Of a stretch of DNA of 64,000 nucleotides, positions 57,023 through 64,000 are shown piece by piece. The DNA is from Leucobacter sp. PH1c (GTDB taxonomy: Bacteria; Actinomycetota; Actinomycetes; Actinomycetales; Microbacteriaceae), in NCBI RefSeq assembly GCF_000633415.1, contig NZ_AYMV01000028.1:89853-153852 (forward strand), given 5' to 3'. A program made the position numbers and the translations under genes. Under the pieces are notes generated by a model that ran no database searches, was not told the origin of the DNA, and was given only the letters and a program-made list of their open reading frames with translations. The number at the start of each line of letters is the position of its first letter. Position 1 is the first letter of the stretch.

Positions 57023-58498
57023 ATGACCCTCGTCTCCCCCGCACCCCGCCGCCCCTCGCACCGGCCCGCCGCGCACCCCGCGACACGCTCGACGCCCGGC
57101 ACCACGCTCCCCGGCACCACGCTCCCCGGCACCACGCTCCCCGGCACCCCAACCCCGCACCCCGCCGGCGCGACAGCCCCGGGAACCACAGCCCCCGGCA
57201 CCACGCTCCCCGGCCGCGATCGCGCCGTCGATCTGGTGCGGGCCGCGTGCCTCGTCGCCGTCGTCGCGATGCACGCGCTCATGGTCGGGATCGGCATCCG
57301 CGACGGCGAGGTCGTCCTCGAGAACGCCCTCGAGTCCTGGGGCGGCTTCACGGTCTTCTCGTGGGTCACCCAAATGATGCCGCTGTTCTTCATCCTGGGC
57401 GGCTTCGCCTCGGCGACCCAGCTGCGCCGCGGGCGGGCCCGGGGCGTCAGCACGGCCGCCTACCTCGGCACGCGCATGCGGCGCCTCCTCCCCGTGCCGC
57501 TCGCCGCGGCCATCGCGGTCGTCGCGACGCTCACGTCCCTCAGTGCGGCGGGGCTCCCGCCCGAGCTCGTCGGCGAGGCCGGCTGGCGCATCAGCCAGCC
57601 GCTCTGGTTCCTCGGCGTCTACGTGCTCTGCACCGCGTGCGCGCCGCTCTGCCTGCGCCTGCACGAGCGCACCCCCGCCGCGGCGCTCGTCGCGCTCGGG
57701 ATCGGGATCGTCGCGGTCGACGCCGTCCGCGCCGCGAGCGGGGTCGAGGCGATCGGCTTCGTGAATCTGCTCCTCGTGTGGCTCTTCGCGCAGCAGCTGG
57801 GGTTCTGGCTGGCCGACGGGCGCGCGCCCTCGCTGCGGGTCACGGGGTGGGCGATCGCGGGGATTGCGGCGCTCGTGCTCCTCGGACTGAGCCCGGCGAA
57901 CCTCTACGCGGCGCTCAACCCGCCGACCGCGGCGCTCGCGCTGCTCGGCGTCGCGCAGCTCGCGCTCTTCGCCCGCATCCGCCCGATGCTCGCGGCGTGG
58001 GCGGAGAGCCCGCGGGTGCGGCGGTGCTCCGACGCCCTCAACGGCGCCGCGATGACGATCTACGCGTGGCACATGCCCGTCGTCGTGCTGCTCGCGGGCG
58101 CCACACTGGCCGTGGGCTCGCTCGGCGGCGGCGCGGCGGCGCTCATCCCCGAGCCGCTCTCGGCCGCCTGGTGGCTCGGCCGGCCGGCCTGGCTCCTCGC
58201 GGCGGGGCTCGCGGTGGCCGCCGTCGTCCCCGCCGTGCGGCGCTGGGAGCGGCGCCCCGCCGCCGGGTCGGGCGGCGCGAACGACGTGCGGGCCGCCGGC
58301 CGCTCAGATCTCACGGGCGGCGGGTCACCGCGACCCTGGCGCGTTGCGGCCGCCGTGCTCTGCGGGGCGGGCGGGGTGCTCGCCGTGCTCGCCGGGGGCG
58401 GCGCGCTCTGGGCGTGGGCGCTGGGCGCGATCCTCCTCGCCGCGGGCTCGCGGAGCGCTGCTGCGCCCCGGGCCGCGCACTCGGTCACCGCCCCGTGA
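57023..58498 (+). CDS. Acyltransferase-3 family membrane protein
   Basis: A 491-residue integral membrane protein with about ten helices. GRDRAVDLVRAACLVAVVAMH contains the acyltransferase-3 N-terminal His, and the family R/H-rich first helix is followed by MMPLFFILGGFASATQLRRG. These proteins usually O-acylate cell-surface sugars or lipids. The first ~60 residues are disordered and contain a GTTLP repeat from a 15-bp minisatellite. A C-terminal segment adds two further helices. GTGs upstream lack context; ATG 57023 follows GGAAGGA. It lies after the two-component genes but is separated from them by a hairpin. Confidence 0.88.
   Translation: MTLVSPAPRRPSHRPAAHPATRSTPGTTLPGTTLPGTTLPGTPTPHPAGATAPGTTAPGTTLPGRDRAVDLVRAACLVAVVAMHALMVGIGIRDGEVVLENALESWGGFTVFSWVTQMMPLFFILGGFASATQLRRGRARGVSTAAYLGTRMRRLLPVPLAAAIAVVATLTSLSAAGLPPELVGEAGWRISQPLWFLGVYVLCTACAPLCLRLHERTPAAALVALGIGIVAVDAVRAASGVEAIGFVNLLLVWLFAQQLGFWLADGRAPSLRVTGWAIAGIAALVLLGLSPANLYAALNPPTAALALLGVAQLALFARIRPMLAAWAESPRVRRCSDALNGAAMTIYAWHMPVVVLLAGATLAVGSLGGGAAALIPEPLSAAWWLGRPAWLLAAGLAVAAVVPAVRRWERRPAAGSGGANDVRAAGRSDLTGGGSPRPWRVAAAVLCGAGGVLAVLAGGGALWAWALGAILLAAGSRSAAAPRAAHSVTAP
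57096..57140. repeat. Three 15-bp tandem repeats in the acyltransferase gene
   Basis: CCGGCACCACGCTCC is repeated exactly at 57096-57110, 57111-57125 and 57126-57140, with another copy at 57195-57209. They encode PGTTL units in the disordered N-terminus. Confidence 0.95.
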
Positions 58499-58535
58499 CC
58501 ACGGGAGCGGAGGCCGGCAGCCGGATCGGCCGCGG

Positions 58536-59488
58536 TTAGAACGCGAAGGCGACGCCGAGCAGCACGCCGTAGACGAGGCCCGCGAAGCTCGTGAGCTGCA
58601 GCACGAGGATGAGCTCCTTCGGCGTCTTCGCGGTGAGCACGATCACGATGCACGGCGCGACGATGAGCAGCACCAGCCACACGAGCACCATGCCCGGGTA
58701 GACGAAGCCGAACACGGCGGGCACGACGAACGGCAGCAGGAGGCAGACCACGAAGAGGATCCGCGAAGCGCGGTCGCCGATCCGCACCGCGAGCGTCTTC
58801 TTGCCCGCGAGCCGGTCCGTGGGGATGTCGCGGATGTTGTTCACGATCAGCACGGCGACCGCGAAGAACCCGACGCCGGCGCCCGCGAACCAGACCTCTT
58901 GCGTCTGCACGTCGCTCTGCAGCCACACGGTGCCGACCGTGGCCACGAGGCCGAAGAAGATGAACACGACGAGCTCGCCGAGCCCCGCGTAGCCGTAGGG
59001 CCGCTTCCCGCCCGTGTAGAACCAAGCCGCGACGATGGCCACCGCGCCGAGCGCGAGGAACCACCAGCGGCCGCTCAGGGCCACCGCGACGAGGCCCGCG
59101 ACGGCCGCAAGCCCGAAGAAGACGAGCGCCGTGATGAGCACGTGCTTCGGGTTCACGAGCCCGGATCCCGTGAGCCTGGCCGGGCCGACGCGGAACTCGT
59201 CGGTGCCCCGCACGCCGTCGGAGTAGTCGTTCGCGTAGTTCACGCCGATCTGCAGGAACACGGCGACGGCGAGCGCGAGCAGCGTGAGCGGCCACGAGAA
59301 GCCGTGCACCATGTGCGCGATGCCGGCGCCGGCCGCGACGGGCGCGACCGCGAGCGGCAGGGTGCGCAGCCGGGCGCCGCCCACCCAGTTCCGCCAGGTG
59401 ATGCGCGGCTCACCACCCGCCGCGACGCGCTGCTCCGCCGCCGCGCGCACCGCGGGGTTACCCGATTTCCGCCGATCCTTCGCCTGGT

Positions 59489-59492
<4 letters not shown>
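58536..59492 (-). CDS. menA: 1,4-dihydroxy-2-naphthoate polyprenyltransferase
   Basis: A 318-residue UbiA-superfamily prenyltransferase with about nine helices that attaches the polyprenyl chain in menaquinone synthesis. The first Asp-rich motif is NYANDYSDGVRGTDE and the second is NNIRDIPTDRLAGKKTLAVRIG. The N-terminal WRNWVGGARLRTLPLAVAPV is the MenA signature. GTG 59492 overlaps the menE stop as GTGA; longer readings run into menE in another frame. Confidence 0.94.
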
Positions 59493-60715
<1,223 letters not shown>

Positions 60716-60775
60716 GCCTCCAGGGTACTCGGGGTCCCGTTCCCTCTGCGATTCGGCCACGACCCGGCACCCGTA

Positions 60776-60808
60776 GCGGCGGTGCACCGCAGTGCGGTGC
60801 ACCGCCGC
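60776..60808 (-). terminator. Hairpin between iclR and menE
   Basis: Arms 60776-60790 and 60794-60808 form a perfect 15-bp stem with an AGT loop, 22 nt past the iclR stop on the minus strand. It separates iclR from the menE-menA unit. It lacks a U tract. Confidence 0.7.
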
Positions 60809-60829
60809 GCCTCGGCGAGAGCGCCGCGC

Positions 60830-61585
60830 CTAGGCGAGCTCCTGCGCCGCCCGCGTGAGCTCGGTCACTGCCCGCTCGACGATCGCATCGGTCATGCGCG
60901 CATTCGGTCCCGAGATCGACAGCGCTGCAGGCGGCACCGCGCCGGGCACGGCCACCGCGATGCAGCGCACCCCGATCTCCTGCTCGCCATCGTCGATCGC
61001 GAAACCGCGCCGCCGCGTCTCGCGCAGGTCGGCGAGCAGCTCCTCCTCCGTCGTGAGGCTCGTGGGCGTGTAGGCGGGCATGCCCGTGCGGGACAGCAGT
61101 TCGCGCACCCGCCGCTCGGGCAGGGTGGCGAGCATCGCCTTGCCCACCCCGCTCGCGTGCGGCAGCACGCGGCGGCCCACCTCGGTGAACATGCGCATGC
61201 GGTGCCGCGAGGGCACCTGCGCGACGTAGGCCACGAGATCCCCGTCGAGCACCGCCAGGTTCGCGGTCTCCTGCGCCGCCTCCTCGAGCTGGATCAGCGC
61301 GCCGCGCGCCGACTCCGCGAGGGGCGGGGTCGCCCGCTCGCCGAGGCCGATGAGGCGCGGGCCGAGCGCGTAGTCCCGAGTCTCGAGCTGTCGCGCGACG
61401 CCGAGGTCGAGCAGCGTGCGGAGGAGGCGGTGCGCCGTCGGAACCGCGAGCCCCGTGCGCGCGGCGACCTCGGCGAGCGGGAGCGGGGTGTCGGCCGTCG
61501 CGAGCGCTTCGAGCAGGCTGAAGGCGCGCGCGACCGACTGCACCTGGCCGCCGCCGGAGGCGGGGACCGCGGATTCGGATCTCAT
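60830..61585 (-). CDS. IclR family transcriptional regulator
   Basis: A 251-residue regulator. The N-terminal winged HTH is [38 protein letters not shown] in two parts (about 19-56). The C-terminal effector domain shows [29 protein letters not shown] in two parts and [20 protein letters not shown]. It is divergent from malate synthase G, and IclR proteins classically control the glyoxylate bypass and glyoxylate or allantoin use. It therefore probably represses glcB in response to glyoxylate or a related acid. Confidence 0.93.
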   Translation of the reverse strand: MRSESAVPASGGGQVQSVARAFSLLEALATADTPLPLAEVAARTGLAVPTAHRLLRTLLDLGVARQLETRDYALGPRLIGLGERATPPLAESARGALIQLEEAAQETANLAVLDGDLVAYVAQVPSRHRMRMFTEVGRRVLPHASGVGKAMLATLPERRVRELLSRTGMPAYTPTSLTTEEELLADLRETRRRGFAIDDGEQEIGVRCIAVAVPGAVPPAALSISGPNARMTDAIVERAVTELTRAAQELA

Positions 61586-61587
61586 GA

Positions 61588-61602
61588 TTCCATCATACGG
61601 AA
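61588..61602. promoter_or_regulatory. Candidate IclR operator between iclR and glcB
   Basis: TTCC and GGAA flank 7 nt (ATCATAC), an IclR-like TTCC-N7-GGAA dyad, directly at the iclR start and 84 nt upstream of glcB. It stands out as AT-rich within the gap. Confidence 0.45.
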
Positions 61603-61685
61603 CGAATACTCCAAATCGACAATCGTGCTCCTATCGTGGGCAGTGGCGCGAAGCAGCGCCCACCGCCCACAGCATTGGAGCTCGC

Positions 61686-63926
61686 ATGACCGCTTACGCG
61701 TCCCGCGCCGACCTGTCCGTTGCCGAACCGATCCTCGCCTTCGCCGAGGAGAGCCTCGCGCACCACCGGATCGACCCCGACACGTTCTGGGCGGGGGTGA
61801 GCGGGATCATCCACGATCTCGGCCCGCGCAACGCCGAGCTGCTGCGCACCCGCGACGAGCTGCAGGAGCGCATCGACGCGTTCCACCGCGAGACGCCCGG
61901 GGCACCGGATCCCGAGCGCTACCGCGCGTTCCTCGAGGAGATCGGCTACCTCGCCCCCGAGCCCGGGCCCGTGCAGGCGACCACGACCGATGTCGCGCCC
62001 GAGATCGCCGAGCTCGCCGGCCCGCAGCTCGTGGTGCCGATCCTGAACGCGCGCTTCGCGCTGAACGCCGTGAACGCGCGCTGGGGATCCCTGTACGACG
62101 CGCTGTACGGAACCGACGCCATCCCGCAGGAGGGCGAGCTCGCCCCGGGCTCCGCCTACTCCCCCGCCCGCGGCGCCGCCGTGATCGCGCGCGGCCGCGA
62201 GCTGCTCGACACGATCGCGCCGCTCGTCTCCCTCGCCGACGGTTCGCCCGCCTCGCACCGCAATGCGACCGGCTACTCGGTGCGCGACGGCGAGCTGCGG
62301 GTCGCGCTCGGCGCCGGCGAGGCCCGGCCCGCGGATCCCGCCGCCTTCGCCGGATTCACCGGCGACGCCGCGTCGCCCGCATCGGTGCTCCTCGTGCACC
62401 ACGGCCTCCACGCCGAGCTCGTGATCGACCGGGGCGGGCAGATCGGCGCGAGCGACGCCGCGGGCATCCAGGACATCGTGCTCGAAGCAGCCCTCACGAC
62501 GATCATGGACCTCGAGGACTCGGTCGCCGCCGTCGACGCGGAGGACAAGGCGCTCGGCTACCGCAACTGGCGGGGCCTCATGGCGGGCACGCTCACGGAG
62601 GAGGTGTCGAAGGGCGGCCGCACCTTCACGCGAACCATGGCGGCCGACCGCTCGGTCACCACCCCCGACGGCGGCACGCGCACCCTGCCCGGCCGCTCGG
62701 TGCTCTTCGTGCGCAACGTGGGCCACCTCATGCTCGGCGACTCGATCCTCGACCGCGACGGCGCATGGACGCCCGAGGGCATCGTCGACGCGATCATGAC
62801 GGCGCTCGGCTCGCTCGACGACATCCGCGGGGAGCAGGCGAACTCGCGCACCCCCTCGATGTACATCGTGAAGCCGAAGATGCACGGCCCCGCCGAGGCC
62901 GCCTTCACCGCTGAGCTGTTCGGCCGCGTCGAGGAGCTGCTCGGGCTCCCCGCCCGCACGATCAAGGTGGGGATCATGGACGAGGAGCGCCGCACCTCGG
63001 CGAACCTCGCGGCCACGATCGCCGCCGCGGCCGACCGCGTCGCGTTCATCAACACGGGCTTCCTCGACCGCACGGGCGACGAGATCCACACCTCGATGCA
63101 CGCGGGTCCGTTCCTGCCGAAGGCCGCAATCCGCGCCGAGCCTTGGCTGCCCGCCTACGAGGCGCGCAACGTAACGATCGGGGTCGCGTGCGGCCTCGAC
63201 GGCCACGCGCAGATCGGCAAGGGCATGTGGGCGATGCCCGATCTCATGGCGGCGATGCTCGAGCAGAAGATCGGGCACGTGCGCGCGGGCGCCTCGACGG
63301 CGTGGGTGCCCTCGCCCACGGCGGCGACGCTGCACGCGATCCACTACCACCTCGTCGACGCCTTCGCGGCGCGGACGGAGCTCGTCGTCGGCGCTGCCGC
63401 CGATCCGGAGGCGGCGGAGCGCGCGCTGCGGGACCTCCTCACGCTGCCGCTCGCGCAGCCGTCGGACCTCGACGCGGAGACCGTCGCGGCCGAACTGGAG
63501 AACAGCGCGCAGTCGATCCTCGGCTACGTGGTGCGGTGGATCGACCAGGGCGTCGGCTGCTCGAAGGTGCCCGACATCCACGACATCGGTCTCATGGAGG
63601 ATCGGGCCACGCTCCGCATCTCGGCGCAGCTGCTCGCGAACTGGCTGCTCCACGGGGTCATCACCGAGGCAGAGGTCGACGCCGCGCTCACGCGCTGCGC
63701 CGCAGTGGTGGATCGCCAGAACGCGGCCGACGCGGCGTACGAGCCGCTGCTCGGCGCGGACGGGAGCACGCCCGGCATCGCCTTCACCGCGGCGCGGCGG
63801 CTGATCCTCGAGGGCGGCGCGCAGCCGAGCGGCTACACGGAGCCGCTGCTGCACGAACTGCGCCGCGCGAAGAAGGCGGAGCAGGCGGGCGAAGCGGCGC
63901 AGGCCCCGGAGCCCGCACTGGCGTAG
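61686..63926 (+). CDS. glcB: Malate synthase G
   Basis: Condenses glyoxylate and acetyl-CoA to malate. The 746-residue chain is the large monomeric G isoform (about 720-740), not the short A form. Family blocks include [30 protein letters not shown] in two runs, [15 protein letters not shown] (catalytic Glu/Asp region), [31 protein letters not shown] and [22 protein letters not shown] 61686 has TTGGAGC upstream. Isocitrate lyase is not in the window, so glyoxylate may come from glycolate, purines or a lyase elsewhere. It is divergent from iclR. Confidence 0.96.
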   Translation: MTAYASRADLSVAEPILAFAEESLAHHRIDPDTFWAGVSGIIHDLGPRNAELLRTRDELQERIDAFHRETPGAPDPERYRAFLEEIGYLAPEPGPVQATTTDVAPEIAELAGPQLVVPILNARFALNAVNARWGSLYDALYGTDAIPQEGELAPGSAYSPARGAAVIARGRELLDTIAPLVSLADGSPASHRNATGYSVRDGELRVALGAGEARPADPAAFAGFTGDAASPASVLLVHHGLHAELVIDRGGQIGASDAAGIQDIVLEAALTTIMDLEDSVAAVDAEDKALGYRNWRGLMAGTLTEEVSKGGRTFTRTMAADRSVTTPDGGTRTLPGRSVLFVRNVGHLMLGDSILDRDGAWTPEGIVDAIMTALGSLDDIRGEQANSRTPSMYIVKPKMHGPAEAAFTAELFGRVEELLGLPARTIKVGIMDEERRTSANLAATIAAAADRVAFINTGFLDRTGDEIHTSMHAGPFLPKAAIRAEPWLPAYEARNVTIGVACGLDGHAQIGKGMWAMPDLMAAMLEQKIGHVRAGASTAWVPSPTAATLHAIHYHLVDAFAARTELVVGAAADPEAAERALRDLLTLPLAQPSDLDAETVAAELENSAQSILGYVVRWIDQGVGCSKVPDIHDIGLMEDRATLRISAQLLANWLLHGVITEAEVDAALTRCAAVVDRQNAADAAYEPLLGADGSTPGIAFTAARRLILEGGAQPSGYTEPLLHELRRAKKAEQAGEAAQAPEPALA

Positions 63927-64000
63927 CGGCCCGCGGGCTCCCGAGCGCACCCGCGGCCGGGAGCCCGAGCCCACCGCACGCGCACGTGGGGCCGCGCCGA

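Noticed and set aside
60716..60802. Longer start for menE
   Set aside because: It would require translating through a perfect 15-bp hairpin and lacks a ribosome binding site, whereas GTG 60715 has GGAG just upstream.

Overview
The window is a chromosomal stretch of a high-GC actinobacterium. The evidence is roughly 70 % G+C, a menaquinone pathway, a fused AccD/AccA-type carboxyltransferase, an FprA-type ferredoxin reductase, frequent GTG starts, many start codons lying 6-7 nt after a TAnnnT hexamer (leaderless style), and typical actinobacterial small proteins (DUF4229, PLDc_N). Microbacteriaceae is the best guess and a Leucobacter-like genus is possible, but this was not tested by any search. 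No prophage, insertion sequence, rRNA or CRISPR array is visible.

Layout. 1-7.3 kb is housekeeping: tRNA-Met, tRNA-Thr and tRNA-Ser(UGA), serS with a HAD phosphatase, a diacylglycerol-kinase-like lipid kinase, pheA and pgm. 7.3-15.1 kb is a catabolic locus controlled by a PucR-type regulator: a 3-hydroxyisobutyrate-dehydrogenase-like reductase, an aldehyde dehydrogenase, an SSS sodium symporter framed by two tiny coupled ORFs, and a serine-hydroxymethyltransferase-like PLP enzyme. 15.1-23.3 kb is a second catabolic locus: fused carboxyltransferase, class III CoA-transferase, M20 amidohydrolase and two small multispan membrane proteins (one DUF5058-like), divergent from an amidase and a two-HTH Lrp-type regulator. 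23.3-31.8 kb holds a TSUP permease and an operon of RidA-like protein, branched-chain-type ABC importer (with a LivM-LivG fusion), GntR regulator and cytosolic gamma-glutamyltransferase. A GntR-type operator sits in front of that operon.

32.1-46.6 kb returns to core metabolism: lysA-pyrE, a sirtuin, YeiH with a divergent LysR, FprA, polyprenyl synthase, menG, menF, PPK2 and menD. menG carries an unusual histone-H1-like Lys/Ala/Pro tail. 47-50.7 kb is a TPP-riboswitch-controlled thiamine-precursor ABC transporter (thiY-thiX-thiZ) with a divergent YkoF-like protein. 50.8-56.7 kb is a heterodimeric ABC exporter divergent from a NarL-type two-component system, with a 20-codon ORF in the shared intergenic region. 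The window closes with an acyltransferase-3 membrane protein, menA-menE, an IclR regulator and malate synthase G.

Recurrent structure outside genes: a family of long dyads built on a CGGAGAAATC / GATTTCTCCG core fills each of the three roomy convergent gene junctions (35.3, 37.6, and tandem copies at 46.7-46.9 kb). Several unrelated perfect or near-perfect 15-28 bp dyads also occur, and in-frame minisatellites encode low-complexity termini of at least four proteins.
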